64,000 nucleotides of DNA from Bacteroidota bacterium (GCA_023450085.1 JAEXHI010000020.1:124001-188000), one strand, 5' to 3'. Counted from the stretch's first letter, positions 53,255 to 62,804 are shown. The notes: generated by a model from the letters alone, not told the origin. Numbers and translations: made by a program.

Positions 53255-54453
53255 AGATTTCTTCCCTTTCTCTTCTTCCTTTTTTTCCTTGCGAACGCTA
53301 ATCCATCCATCTCAGGTGATTTCTGCAGTAGGCTTTCCAGAGGATTTCCTATAATAAGCTGTTCACTCTTCTTATCCTGAAAAAACTGTAGCTTCATCTG
53401 AGTTGCGTTCACATGTCCTGTCCACAGTTTTGCCATCACTTCACTTGCCGCGTAAGCCTTGCCCAAATCGCTACCGTTATATACCAGTCGTTGCTTATGG
53501 TCCACGTAGGTCATTCCAAACACCTTCCCGTCTCCATTTCTCCTGATAACCAAGTCTATCCCTTGCCCAGCCAGTTCCTTCTTCAACAGGTCGCCCGTGG
53601 GAATACCCTTTTTCATGGACTGGTCGATTCGGGCCTTGAGCGCTTCCCTAAAATTCTTCTTCAGTACTTGTTTTTTTTCAAACTCCTGTTCCAGATTGGC
53701 CAGTGTAGGCTTAAAATGGAAGTTGCTAGCCTTTATCGGTACTCCTATCGGACTGCCGTTAGAGTCCAGTACAGTATACAGCAATCCTCGCTTTTGGAAC
53801 ATGACCGAATCCTTGCTTCCAGTTTCCGCCCTTATATTGAATCCTGCGAGTATGGCGTTGAATTCCGCAATCGAAGAAAAAAGGTAATTCCCGATCACAG
53901 AGGCCAAAACTGAAGCCATCGCCTGTTTGATCGGTTTCTGTCCATAGGCTACGGGCCTGATGTAATTTGTAGGTGCAAGCTTTCTACCCTCCGCCCTTAC
54001 CAGTCTGAACTCCTTTTCGATAGATTTTCTGGCTGGCTCTGAGACCAATCGGCCGATATCGTGCGTATGTAGCCGTTTGCCATCGGGACGGATGAGGCTC
54101 GTGGCGATATGCAGGTGCGGATGGCCCGCATCATTATGTCGGTAGACCAGAAAGGGCTGGTCCCCAAAGCCGATCCCTTCCATATAGGCTTGTGCCACCT
54201 GCTGCATCTTGGCAGTATCCAAACCGTCCGAAGGATCGAAGTTCAGGCTGATATGCATGGCATTCGTCCTTACCGTCGGGTTCAGCTGGCTGAGCTTGGT
54301 GAACCGCAGCAGCTTCTGGTGGAAATTGAGTTTCTCTATCTCCAGGGCGAAACCACTCGCCATGATGAGCTGGGCAGTACCCTGTTGCACTTTGTTTTCA
54401 TTATACACCAGTATCCCACGTATGCTCTTGCCTGTCACAATCTTGGCAACCAT
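53251..54453 (-). CDS. Relaxase (MobB/BmgA-type mobilization nuclease)
   Basis: 400 residues. Relaxase motif III with the metal-binding histidines: VYRHNDAGHPHLHIATSLIR (family pattern HNDxxHxHxH). MHISLNFDPSDGLD precedes it, and the C-terminal tail is very basic (FARKKRKKRKGRNL), suited to DNA contact. It nicks and covalently binds the oriT strand. It overlaps the accessory gene upstream by 19 bases and the coupling protein by 4, a compact mob operon. Confidence 0.9.
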   Translation of the reverse strand: MVAKIVTGKSIRGILVYNENKVQQGTAQLIMASGFALEIEKLNFHQKLLRFTKLSQLNPTVRTNAMHISLNFDPSDGLDTAKMQQVAQAYMEGIGFGDQPFLVYRHNDAGHPHLHIATSLIRPDGKRLHTHDIGRLVSEPARKSIEKEFRLVRAEGRKLAPTNYIRPVAYGQKPIKQAMASVLASVIGNYLFSSIAEFNAILAGFNIRAETGSKDSVMFQKRGLLYTVLDSNGSPIGVPIKASNFHFKPTLANLEQEFEKKQVLKKNFREALKARIDQSMKKGIPTGDLLKKELAGQGIDLVIRRNGDGKVFGMTYVDHKQRLVYNGSDLGKAYAASEVMAKLWTGHVNATQMKLQFFQDKKSEQLIIGNPLESLLQKSPEMDGLAFARKKRKKRKGRNL

Positions 54454-54842
54454 TTCGCTGCAATCTTCGAGATGATCTCCAATAGAACATCTACCTTTCC
54501 ATCGATCTTTGCGTAAAGCTCACCGGTCTTTCCAGCATAGTAGCGCTTCTCGATATCGGACTTACAGGCATTGAAATACCTGGTCTGCTGGTTGATATTG
54601 ATCCCGATCGCCTTGAGCTCCTTACGGATCAGCGCCATCTCTTCCATGGGACCGTCCAGCCGGGCATCTTTGTAAAAGCATTTGATTTTCCGGTTGGCCA
54701 AGATGTCCCGTACGATCTGTGCCATATTCTGACGGTCGCCCTCCCTGAGGAGCTTTTCCAATTTCTCATGCGTCGCCTTGTTGATCCTGATGATCAGCGT
54801 ATGTTCTAGGCGCTCCTTTTCGTCAACTTTTCTCTTTGTCAT
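54435..54842 (-). CDS. Relaxosome accessory protein (MobA/MobC-type, RHH-like)
   Basis: 135 residues. An N-terminal ribbon-helix-helix-like segment (LEHTLIIRINKATHEKLEKL) is followed by NMAQIVRDILANRKIKCFYK and the plasmid-mobilization signature LIRKELKAIGININQQTRYF. It binds oriT and recruits the relaxase. First gene of the mob operon; the 730-base non-coding region upstream is the likely oriT and promoter. Confidence 0.88.
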   Translation of the reverse strand: MTKRKVDEKERLEHTLIIRINKATHEKLEKLLREGDRQNMAQIVRDILANRKIKCFYKDARLDGPMEEMALIRKELKAIGININQQTRYFNACKSDIEKRYYAGKTGELYAKIDGKVDVLLEIISKIAAKWLPRL

Positions 54843-55576
54843 GACCTATCCTTCCAGAATTGCGAGTTCCGAGTAATTCCCCGGCCTAAAGGACGGCAAG
54901 ATGCCAATGCGCATGCATGAGTACATCTTGCTGCCAACCCGGGTTGGCCAGACCTCGTCCATAAACTAACCCTAACCACCACATTGCCTACCACCATTAC
55001 CCCTACTTTTATCAGCACTTGAAACCATGGGAAAAGACCTGAGCAGCCGACGGATCCTCAACCGCAACTGACTCTTCCCCGGCTTTGCCCTTAACTGCGT
55101 CCGATAGCCTTGTCCCTTCCCTACTAAATTGTTTTTGTTCTCCATTCATCTGAATTTAAGTGTCTTTATAGGGACTGCCCCTTACCGCTCTTTAATTAGA
55201 TATTTTTGTCGATAAGCCGACTTCGTTGTACCTCATTTTCGTCCAGCGCTTGTCCCTATAGATCCCAACCTGATTAATCTGTCGGTTGTAAAATCGATTT
55301 CATACCGGAACCAACCTATATATTAACCCCTTTTCCATCCTGCTTTTATTTAAATCCGATGTTCAAAATTGGGAAACTACTAGCGCGAGCATTGACAATC
55401 CCCAAGGGAGGCACTAGCAAAAAAGTGATTAACTTTTCCTGGGAAGGATTTACGCTGGAGACAGAAATCTTTTGCATATGATTTTGAAACTGGAGTCTAT
55501 CGAATTACACCTGCCTCCCTAAGGGATTGTCAAAGATCTGCATTGATGTAATATAACTTGGATCAAATTTATTGGA
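54843..55576. other. Non-coding region, likely oriT of the element
   Basis: 734 bases without a gene between divergent mob and excisionase genes, the usual place for oriT. It contains a 22-bp inverted repeat with two mismatches (arms 55392-55413 and 55512-55533), each arm holding a CCC-AAGGG/CCCTAAGGG dyad next to TTGACAATCC. Shorter repeats are also present. The nick site cannot be fixed by eye. Confidence 0.5.
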
Positions 55577-55927
55577 ATGGACAAGTTGAGCTTTGAGGAC
55601 CTGCCGGAAGCGGTAGCGATGATATTGGAAAAACTGGATGCCCTACAGGCTTACATCGCTGGGCAGACGGCTGGTGAAGCAAATGAGCAGGAGCCTATGA
55701 ATATTGATTGTGCAGCCGCCTTTTTGGGCTTGGCCAAGGCCACCCTATACTCAAAAGTCTGCAGGGGAGAGATACCCGCCTTCAAGCTCGGCAAAAAGCT
55801 GCTTTTCGATCGAAGGGAACTACATTCCTATCTTCTGGCAAATAGAACAAAGACAAACTTCCAGTTGCGAATGGAAGTGGATGCCAAACTCGCTGGACGC
55901 AACAGAAAAAGGACCTACACCTACTAA
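55577..55927 (+). CDS. Excisionase-like helix-turn-helix protein
   Basis: 116 residues. The central HTH_17 motif NIDCAAAFLGLAKATLYSKV, then CRGEIPAFKLGKKLLFDRRE, is the MerR/Xis-like wing-helix used by excisionases and recombination directionality factors. Start at ATG 55577, preceded by the inverted repeat, which may be its operator. It converges on the integrase with a 4-base overlap. Confidence 0.85.
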   Translation: MDKLSFEDLPEAVAMILEKLDALQAYIAGQTAGEANEQEPMNIDCAAAFLGLAKATLYSKVCRGEIPAFKLGKKLLFDRRELHSYLLANRTKTNFQLRMEVDAKLAGRNRKRTYTY

Positions 55928-57036
55928 AGATCAAGCTTGATCCTAGTCGCGGCTTCACGTTTCTTGGCGTCGATGATCTTCGTATAGATCTGTGTGGTCT
56001 TGACATTCTTATGTCCCAACAGTTTCGAAACCGTAAAGATATCGGTTCCCATATTAAGCTGCAGCGTGGCATATGTATGCCGAAAACTATGAAAGGTTAC
56101 GTGTTTATAGATACCAGCTTCTGATAGCCAGTGTGGTAGAAAAACCCTAGTTCGATGGTAATCCAGCTCCGGAAATATATTTTCGTTAATACCCCTTCTA
56201 GTACCGAGCAGTGAAAAGGTCTGATTGGAGATAGGCAGTACTTGGATACCTTTGGTCTTTTGCTGACGGAACTGGATATAATAGGCACCTTCGCTGCCCC
56301 TGATCTCAGACCATACCAGTGCCTTGATATCCGAAAACCGCAGGCCTGTCAGGCCGGAAACTATCGCCGCTGTCCTGATCACCTCACACCCACATTGGGT
56401 AGTCGCCAATTTCTGAAACTCCTCAATGGTCAGGAATTCACGGTTGGTATCGTGCTCTCGAATCGCCGTCGTCCGGTCGTAGATGTTTTCGGTGAGCATT
56501 TGATGCCTATATGCTTTTCGAAGTACATAGCGGAACATGTTATAATATTTCAATGCAGTATTATTACCGATTTTCTTCTTTCGACTATTGATTGCAGGGG
56601 CACTGAGAAGGTACTCCTTATAATCCTCACAAAATCCAACAGTAAGGTTTGAAAACTTCAGGTCTTCGCCAGAAAAACTCAGAAGGTATCGTTGGGACAT
56701 GAACCAAGTATCACAGTTCAATCCTCCTTTCTTGCGCACCACATCCCGATAAAAATCCATGAAGCTGCCCGAGAGCCGCTCCCTGTCCAAAAAACCGTAA
56801 TCCTCTGCCTGAAGGGCCATCTGCCTTTTGGCACGGATATTCTCCGCTAGTGCAAGTGTCTGCTTGTTGAACATCCTGTCCGTATCACTCTTTGGGTTGG
56901 GCACCATGTGCAGCTTCAGATACTCCTTACGGAGCGGTTTCCCGGTTTGGGGGTTGATCAATGGTGGATAGAAATCCAGATAGAGTGTAATCTTTCCAGA
57001 AACCAGTTTTCGTTGTCTTAATGTTACCTTCGGCAT
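55924..57036 (-). CDS. Tyrosine recombinase/integrase
   Basis: 370 residues. N-terminal arm-binding domain (RKLVSGKITLYLDFYPPL), a phage_int_SAM-like core-binding domain (about 90-190), and a catalytic domain with Arg in SGLTGLRFSDIKALVW, HxxR in VTFHSFRHTYATLQL, His/Trp position LLGHKNVKTTQIYTKI and the nucleophile Tyr in QIYTK. All key residues are visible. It drives integration and excision of the surrounding mobilizable element. The HTH regulator lies 4 bases upstream on the same strand. Confidence 0.93.
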   Translation of the reverse strand: MPKVTLRQRKLVSGKITLYLDFYPPLINPQTGKPLRKEYLKLHMVPNPKSDTDRMFNKQTLALAENIRAKRQMALQAEDYGFLDRERLSGSFMDFYRDVVRKKGGLNCDTWFMSQRYLLSFSGEDLKFSNLTVGFCEDYKEYLLSAPAINSRKKKIGNNTALKYYNMFRYVLRKAYRHQMLTENIYDRTTAIREHDTNREFLTIEEFQKLATTQCGCEVIRTAAIVSGLTGLRFSDIKALVWSEIRGSEGAYYIQFRQQKTKGIQVLPISNQTFSLLGTRRGINENIFPELDYHRTRVFLPHWLSEAGIYKHVTFHSFRHTYATLQLNMGTDIFTVSKLLGHKNVKTTQIYTKIIDAKKREAATRIKLDL

Positions 57037-57040
57037 AATT

Positions 57041-57613
57041 TTACTTTTTGATAGGTCCTAAAATTCGATCGATTTCTTCCTTGGACACATATACGTGCCA
57101 CCCTTTTGTCAGCTTCGGTATGTTATTTCGTTTGATCAGCTCGTAAAGTGCCTTTTCCGAAATGTTGTATTTCAACTGTATCTCAGCCATATGGTAGGCA
57201 TCGGCGATCTTTACCTTTTTCTCCTTTACGGTGGGACGGAGATCCAGTTCGGGAAGAACCGCTTCGAACAGCATATCGATCTGCGCACGCATGATGAGGG
57301 TCTTCCTCTCTGCAAGATTGATGGCTTTGATCCGGCCGCTTCCGATCAGGTTATAGATTGTCTTGGCCGAACAGTTTAATAGCAATGCCGCCTGCTTGAC
57401 GGTAAGTATCTCCTTATGCTTAAGATCTTGCAAGGGCTGCTCCTTTAACTGTTTGGTCTCTACTTCGCTGGCGATCATCTTCTCCCTCCTCTTGATGGCC
57501 TTGTAGGCTGCCTTGCCGCACCTTTCCGAACAGTATCTGGTTACCGTGGTCTTAGCTTCAAATTCGTTCTGGCAATACTGGCAGATCCTGTTCACACGGA
57601 TATTGGAACTCAT
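57041..57613 (-). CDS. Regulator with zinc-finger-like start and two HTH motifs
   Basis: 190 residues. It begins with a Cys cluster (ICQYCQNEFEAKTTVTRYCS, then ERCGKAAY), like the MYM/FYVE-type Zn motif seen in many Bacteroidetes element regulators. It then has an HTH_17 (LTVKQAALLLNCSAKTIYNL) and a second related HTH (YNISEKALYELIKRNNIPKL). Probably a DNA-binding control protein for integration. Co-transcribed with the integrase (4-base gap). A CRP-like palindrome sits about 80 bases upstream of its start. Confidence 0.8.
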   Translation of the reverse strand: MSSNIRVNRICQYCQNEFEAKTTVTRYCSERCGKAAYKAIKRREKMIASEVETKQLKEQPLQDLKHKEILTVKQAALLLNCSAKTIYNLIGSGRIKAINLAERKTLIMRAQIDMLFEAVLPELDLRPTVKEKKVKIADAYHMAEIQLKYNISEKALYELIKRNNIPKLTKGWHVYVSKEEIDRILGPIKK

Positions 57614-57688
57614 AAGTCTTGGATTTAGGTTTAATTCCTATCCATCCCATCCGATATCCTCAAAGTAACCAAATCTTGAAGCCAAAAA

Positions 57689-57706
57689 TTGTGACGAACG
57701 TCACAA
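57689..57706. promoter_or_regulatory. CRP-like palindrome upstream of the integrase operon
   Basis: TTGTGACG-AA-CGTCACAA is a perfect 8-bp dyad and fits TGTGA-N6-TCACA. It lies in the 395-base spacer in front of the regulator/integrase operon. A Crp/Fnr-family protein could bind, linking mobility to host state. Confidence 0.5.
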
Positions 57707-57944
57707 GATTCAAATAATCCAGCGAAGTCCGAGGACAAACATTCATCGGTCGTTACCCACCCCTTAATCTCTCTTTTGGCAATCCACTTCTTAACAAAAA
57801 GGTAATTAAGTAGAATTAAGAGTAAATAAGTGAAGTAATATCTCCCCTATGTTTTTAGCATTTACTATGGTCTCATAAAATGGGACAAATATGATTTAAA
57901 AATAAGCAAAAAGGGACAAAAATCCTATAAGATTAAGGCATAAA

Positions 57945-57976
57945 AAACTGCTTAAGATATTGATTTTAAGCAGTTT
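57945..57976 (-). terminator. Terminator of mnmE
   Basis: Perfect 11-bp stem AAACTGCTTAA/TTAAGCAGTTT with a 10-base loop. On the minus strand it is followed by TTTTTTATG, 33 bases past the mnmE stop. Confidence 0.75.
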
Positions 57977-58008
57977 CAATTTGTTTTTATTTGTGATGTT
58001 TTGTGTGA

Positions 58009-59370
58009 TTATTTGCCGATACAGAACTTGGTGAAGATATTCTCCAACAAATCATCCGTGGTTACGGTACCTGTGATTTCCCCCAAATAATGGAGTGCCT
58101 GCTTAATATCCATGGCCAAAAAATCAGACGTTACCGGGTTATGAATATTCTCCAATACGCGATCGAGCGAGTTTTGCGTTTGCTTTAAAGCCTCCACATG
58201 GCGTATGTTGGTTACCAAAGTTTCGCTGGTGTTGATATGGCTCAGGTTCACTTTTTCTAACAAGGCATTCTCCAATACATCCATGCCCTGCTTGGTTTTG
58301 GCAGAGATGAGTAAAGCGCCATGCTCCAAATAAAAATCCTTTTGTTCGGCAGTTAACAACTCCGCTTTGTTGACGATGAATAAATAAGGCGTTTGCTGTT
58401 GCGCTAAATCTTGCAACTGTTTCAATACTTCGGCCTGTTCCTCTTGCGCATCCACCATGTAAATGATCAGTTTGGCCTGTTTCATTTTCTCCAAGCTACG
58501 CTCCACCCCTTTGGCCTCAATTACGTCGGCCGTTTCGCGGATACCGGCGGTATCAATAAACCTGAACACTACCCCATTAATGTTGATTTCATCTTCAATG
58601 GTATCGCGGGTGGTGCCTGCAATGTCGCTCACAATGGCACGTTCCTCGTTCAACAAAGCATTTAACAAGGTCGATTTACCTACATTAGGTTTCCCCGCAA
58701 TCACTACCGGAACGCCATTTTTGATCACGTTTCCTACCTCAAACGAATGGATAAGCCTTTGCAGCACTTTGTTGATCCGTTGGATGAGGTCGCGCAGTTG
58801 GTCGCGATTGGCAAACTCTACATCCTCTTCCGCAAAATCGAGCTCCAGCTCAATCATGCTCGCAAAGTGGATCAGTTGCTCCCGTAAATCTTTTAGCTCA
58901 TTAGAAAAACCACCACGCATTTGCTGCATGGCCACCTCATGGGAAGCCTTACTGTCCGAAGCAATCAGATCGGCCACCGCTTCAGCTTGGCTCAAATCAA
59001 AAGCACCATTCAGGAAAGCACGTAAGGTAAACTCCCCAGGTTTGGCCGCTCTAGCCCCTTTACGGATCAGCAAGCTAATGATCTGCTGAATGATATAGTT
59101 AGACCCGTGGCACGAAATTTCGACCACATGTTCCTTGGTGTATGATTTAGGCCCAACAAATAAAGACACTACCACTTCATCAACCACTACCTCGCCATCC
59201 TTAATTAAACCAAAGTGTAAGGTATGCGTAGCCTGTTTAGCTAAATCCTTGCCACTAAAAACACTGTTGGTTAAAGTAATGGCCTCAGGTCCCGAAAGAC
59301 GAATTACGCCAATGGCGCCACTGCCCGGAGGCGTTGATAAAGCAATAATGGTATCGTTGGTGAACATCAT
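58009..59370 (-). CDS. mnmE: tRNA modification GTPase MnmE
   Basis: 453 residues, normal family length. N-terminal tetrahydrofolate-binding domain (TIIALSTPPGSGAIGVIRLS), helical domain, G domain inserted with G1 GKPNVGKSTLLNALL, G2/G3 GTTRDTIEDEI and DTAGIRET, G4 NKAE, and the C-terminal FCIGK with the catalytic Cys. With MnmG it installs the cmnm5 group on U34 of tRNAs. Start at either of two adjacent ATGs (59370/59367). It borders the mobile element, but its 3' end is intact. Confidence 0.97.
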   Translation of the reverse strand: MMFTNDTIIALSTPPGSGAIGVIRLSGPEAITLTNSVFSGKDLAKQATHTLHFGLIKDGEVVVDEVVVSLFVGPKSYTKEHVVEISCHGSNYIIQQIISLLIRKGARAAKPGEFTLRAFLNGAFDLSQAEAVADLIASDSKASHEVAMQQMRGGFSNELKDLREQLIHFASMIELELDFAEEDVEFANRDQLRDLIQRINKVLQRLIHSFEVGNVIKNGVPVVIAGKPNVGKSTLLNALLNEERAIVSDIAGTTRDTIEDEININGVVFRFIDTAGIRETADVIEAKGVERSLEKMKQAKLIIYMVDAQEEQAEVLKQLQDLAQQQTPYLFIVNKAELLTAEQKDFYLEHGALLISAKTKQGMDVLENALLEKVNLSHINTSETLVTNIRHVEALKQTQNSLDRVLENIHNPVTSDFLAMDIKQALHYLGEITGTVTTDDLLENIFTKFCIGK

Positions 59371-59399
59371 GCCGCAAAAGTACGGATTTTTGGATTGGG

Positions 59400-60420
59400 A
59401 ATGAGTTGCGAGTTGAGTTACGGGTTGTGAGTTGCGAGTTGCAAGTGGAATGATCGTGAATACCGAACGACTAGCTCCTAATTCCTAGCTCCTAACTACT
59501 AACAAAGTTCAAAGATCTCTCCCCAAGGTCGAGATGACGATGTAGGAACGGAATGAACAAGTGAACTAATGAACTAGCCACTAACCACTAACAAAGTTCA
59601 AAGATCTCTCCGCAAGGTCGAGATGACGATGTAGGAATGGAATGAACCAATGAACTAATCACTAACCACTAACAACTAGCCACTAATTCCTAACCACTAG
59701 CAAAGTTCAAAGATCTCTCCACAAGGTCGAGATGACGATGTAGGAATGGAATGAACAAGTGAACTAACGAACTAATTACTAGCAACTAACAACTAGCCAC
59801 TAGCCACTAACAACTAGCAACTAGCAAAGTTCAAAGATCTCTCCCCAAGGTCGAGATGACGATGTAGGAACGGAATGAACAAGTGAACTAATGAACTAAT
59901 TACTAGCAACTAACAACTAGCCACTAACCACTAATAAAGTTCAAAGATCTCTCCACAAGATCGAGATGACGATGTAGGAATGGAATGAACAAGTGAACTA
60001 ACGAACTAATTACTAGCAACTAACAACTAGCCACTAACCACTAACCACTAATAAAGTTCAAAGATCTCTCCGCAAGGTCGATATGACGATGTAGGAATTG
60101 AATGAACAAGTGAACTAATGAACTAATTACTAACAACTAGCCACTAACCACTAACCACTAACCACTAATAAAGTTCAAAGATCTCTCCCCAAGGTCGAGA
60201 TGACGATGTAGGAATGGAATGAACAAGTGAACTAATTACTAGCAACTAACAACTAGCCACTAACCACTGACCACTAATAAAGTTCAAAGATCTCTCCGCA
60301 AGGTCGAGATGACGATGTAGGAATGGAATGAACAAGTGAACTAATGAACTAGCCACTAACCACTAACCACTAGCAACTAACCACTAATTCCTAACTCCTA
60401 GTTCCTAACCCCTAATAAAA
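59400..60420. repeat. Intergenic tandem array, 8 units of about 90-124 bp
   Basis: Eight copies of a conserved core (AAAGTTCAAAGATCTCTCC, then AAGGTCGAGATGACGATGTA) start near 59504, 59593, 59702, 59826, 59936, 60054, 60170 and 60279. Between cores are variable runs of short motifs such as CTAACCACTA and ACTAGCAACT. Further copies of the short motifs, partly reversed, lie at 61600-61745 and 61975-62010. A REP-like dispersed repeat family expanded in tandem. No gene. Confidence 0.85.
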
Positions 60421-60473
60421 ACAATTTACCTACTTTAGTGTTAGGCATTAAAAATTTATACCATCTTATAATT

Positions 60474-61598
60474 ATGAAGGAACTACCCTTGACCGTAAAG
60501 CGCTCAATCGAACTACTTGGTTTATGCCTATGCATCGGTATTTTTGCCATTGCGAGCGACATTATCATGCCGGTAATCATGGCATTTTTCATCAGCATCC
60601 TCCTATTGCCTATCTACCGTTTTTTAAGGAAATACCGATTTCCAGAAGCCTTGGCCATAGTATTGCCCATTTTGCTGGTCTTTATTTTCATTGCAGGAAT
60701 CATTTGGTTTTTCTCGGCACAAATAGGGATTTTGGTGAACGACTTTCCGCAGATCAAAGCCAACGTAGCTAAACATTTGCAATCCTTACAGGAATGGATC
60801 AGTAGTTTTACCGACTTCTCCATTGGCAAACAAAAGAAATTCATCACCGAAAAGAGCGACGATTTACTGAACATGGCGGGCAAAGCGGCCAGCGGTGCTG
60901 CCGTAACGCTAAGTGGTATTTTTGTATTCTTGGGTCTTATCCCTATTTACATTTACCTTATCCTTTTTTATAAAGATATCTTACTGCGCTTTTTGTTCAT
61001 GTGGTTCAAAGCCGAACACCATCCCAAAGTAAAAGAAGCCTCGTACGAGGCCGAAGCCATCATTAAAAACTATTTGGTAGGCTTGCTCATCCAAATCACC
61101 TACATGACCGTTTTACTGGGTGGTTCGCTTACTTTGTTTGGCATTAAACATGCTTTGTTGATTGGGGTTATCTTTGCCATCCTTAACCTTATCCCTTATG
61201 TTGGGGCCTTAATTGGTAACATTTTAGGTGTGCTTATCACTTTAACTTCTTCTACGGAATTAGGTCCGGTAATTACCGTATTGTTGGTCATTGCCGTGGT
61301 ACAGTTCTTCGACAACAACATCCTGATGCCTCGTATTGTAGGTTCCAAAGTGAAGATCAATGCACTCGTCTCCATTTTGGGCGTGGTAATAGGTGGTGTC
61401 GTCGCCGGTATTTCGGGCATGTTCCTGTCTATGCCGATCATTGCCGTACTTAAGGTTATTTTTGATAGAAGCGAGGGCTTTAAACACTGGGGGGTACTCT
61501 TCGGCGACGAACGTCCGGCTAAAAGCCCCATGAGCTTTGCCATGTACAGAAGAAAAGGAACAGTAAAAACTAAATCGGGAACAATAGAGAAGAAGTAG
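60474..61598 (+). CDS. AI-2E family transporter (PerM-like membrane protein)
   Basis: Start at ATG 60474 (MKELPLTVKRSIELLGLCLC); a GTG at 60438 is also in frame. 374 residues with about eight membrane segments and a hydrophilic loop (about 95-140). Features of the family are IFVFLGLIPIYIYLILFYKD, LIGVIFAILNLIPYVGALIG, VQFFDNNILMPRIVGSKVKI and NALVSILGVVIGG. Substrate is not predictable; the family includes exporters of AI-2 and of ions. Monocistronic between two repeat regions. Confidence 0.88.
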   Translation: MKELPLTVKRSIELLGLCLCIGIFAIASDIIMPVIMAFFISILLLPIYRFLRKYRFPEALAIVLPILLVFIFIAGIIWFFSAQIGILVNDFPQIKANVAKHLQSLQEWISSFTDFSIGKQKKFITEKSDDLLNMAGKAASGAAVTLSGIFVFLGLIPIYIYLILFYKDILLRFLFMWFKAEHHPKVKEASYEAEAIIKNYLVGLLIQITYMTVLLGGSLTLFGIKHALLIGVIFAILNLIPYVGALIGNILGVLITLTSSTELGPVITVLLVIAVVQFFDNNILMPRIVGSKVKINALVSILGVVIGGVVAGISGMFLSMPIIAVLKVIFDRSEGFKHWGVLFGDERPAKSPMSFAMYRRKGTVKTKSGTIEKK

Positions 61599-62006
61599 TT
61601 GGGAATTAGTTGTTAGTGGCTAGGAATTAGGAGCTAGGAGTTAGTTCCATTCCTATTTGTCATCCTGAGCGTTGTCCTGTCCCGACTATTCGGGAGAAGG
61701 ATCCCTTCTTTAGGAGTTAGTTGTTAGTGGCTAGTATTTAGCAGTCCCAAAAATTCCCCTCTTTTAGAGGGGTGCCCAACGGGCGGGGTGTTATTTAATG
61801 GTTCATTAGTTCAATTGTTCATTAGTTCATTTCGCCCCATTCGTCATCCTGAGCACAACCCTGTCCCCAACTATCCGGAAGAAATCTTTAAACTTAGTCT
61901 ATTATAACGAAAAGACTTACAAAGCAAAATCTTTATACATATTCAGGATGCTAATAAAAGCCGCTCGCTTTAACGCAACTAACTACTAACTACTAGCCAC
62001 TAATTC
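61599..62006. repeat. Dispersed intergenic repeats
   Basis: About 400 bases without a gene, with mixed repeats: TTAGTTGTTAGTGGCTAGG (reverse complement of the array motifs), two TCATCCTGAGC boxes (near 61660 and 61844), and a GC-rich double hairpin (CCCCTCTTTTAGAGGGG then GCCCAACGGGC, 61757-61785) that could end transcription. Confidence 0.7.
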
Positions 62007-62804
62007 CTAGCTCCTAAAAAATACATCATACGCAAAGCGCAGAATAGTGCCAAACACCACAATCAAGAAAAAGATACGGATAAACTTATTGCCTTTAAGC
62101 AGGGCCAGCTTTGCCCCTAAAAAAGAGCCCAATACATTAAAGATAGCCATGGGAATAGCGTATTGGAATAAAACATGCCCCGTAGAACTGAAATAAATCA
62201 GGGCGGCAAGGTTGGTACCTACATTTACAATTTTAGCATGGGCACTGGCACCCACAAAATCAAAACCTAAAATACCCACAAAAGCCAAAATCAAAAAAGA
62301 ACCCGTACCAGGGCCAATCAAACCGTCGTAAAAGCCAATCATTAAACCAAACAAACAGGCCAACAAAATCTGCTTGCTCAAAGTATGGCTTTTATGCTGT
62401 TGCTCTCCAAATTTCTTATTAAAATAAGTATAAAGCGCTACCGCCACAAGCACTACTAAAATAACAGGCTTAATATGCTGGTTGTTAATGGTACTCACCA
62501 GATATGCCCCACCCAACGAGGCAATAAAAGCAGCAAGCGTACATCCAGCCAAAACAGCCACTTTAAATTTTACCTGTTTGGCATACTTTACCGCCGCTAC
62601 CGCAGTTCCCGCCAACGAAGGAATTTTTACCGTACCCAACAAAGTTGCCACAGGATATTGAGGTAAAATAAGCAAGGTAGCAGGCGTTTGCAACAAACCA
62701 CCACCGCCCACAATAGCATCAATAAAGCCCGCCGCAAAAGCTGCCAAACAAAGCAGAGCCAAGTCGGCGCTGTTAGTACTAATAAAATGAATGATTTGGT
62801 CCAA
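62007..62804 (-). CDS. Sulfite exporter TauE/SafE family permease
   Basis: 265 residues, eight hydrophobic segments. AAFAAGFIDAIVGGGGLLQT near 20-40 and FGLMIGFYDGLIGPGTGSFL near 150-170 are the two pseudo-repeat signatures of TauE/SafE proteins. Inner-membrane carrier for sulfur-containing or organic anions by family. The upstream neighbour on the same strand is argS, separated by a terminator. Confidence 0.9.
   Translation of the reverse strand: MDQIIHFISTNSADLALLCLAAFAAGFIDAIVGGGGLLQTPATLLILPQYPVATLLGTVKIPSLAGTAVAAVKYAKQVKFKVAVLAGCTLAAFIASLGGAYLVSTINNQHIKPVILVVLVAVALYTYFNKKFGEQQHKSHTLSKQILLACLFGLMIGFYDGLIGPGTGSFLILAFVGILGFDFVGASAHAKIVNVGTNLAALIYFSSTGHVLFQYAIPMAIFNVLGSFLGAKLALLKGNKFIRIFFLIVVFGTILRFAYDVFFRS

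Larger units (their letters stand above)
51150..57750. mobile_element. Mobilizable integrative element
   Basis: A module of about 6.6 kb: coupling protein, relaxase, accessory mobilization protein, non-coding oriT-like region, excisionase-like protein, tyrosine integrase and HTH regulator. No type IV secretion channel genes are present, so it would need a helper. The left end is marked by the tRNA-Phe fragment; the right end is somewhere between 57614 and 57945, but no matching repeat was found there. Boundaries are therefore approximate. Confidence 0.6.
57614..58008. other. Spacer between element and mnmE
   Basis: Contains the CRP-like dyad and the mnmE terminator but no gene. The right end of the mobile element must lie here. 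No direct repeat of the tRNA-Phe fragment or of the mnmE 3' end was found. Confidence 0.45.

Noticed and set aside
57990..58030. Integration of the mobile element into the 3' end of mnmE, as for some genomic islands
   Set aside because: The mnmE end and its terminator are intact, and no second copy of the mnmE 3' end was found at the other edge of the element.
59400..60420. Tandem array considered as a CRISPR
   Set aside because: Repeat cores are about 39 bases, but the spacers are made of the same few short motifs and are not unique; no cas genes are in the window.
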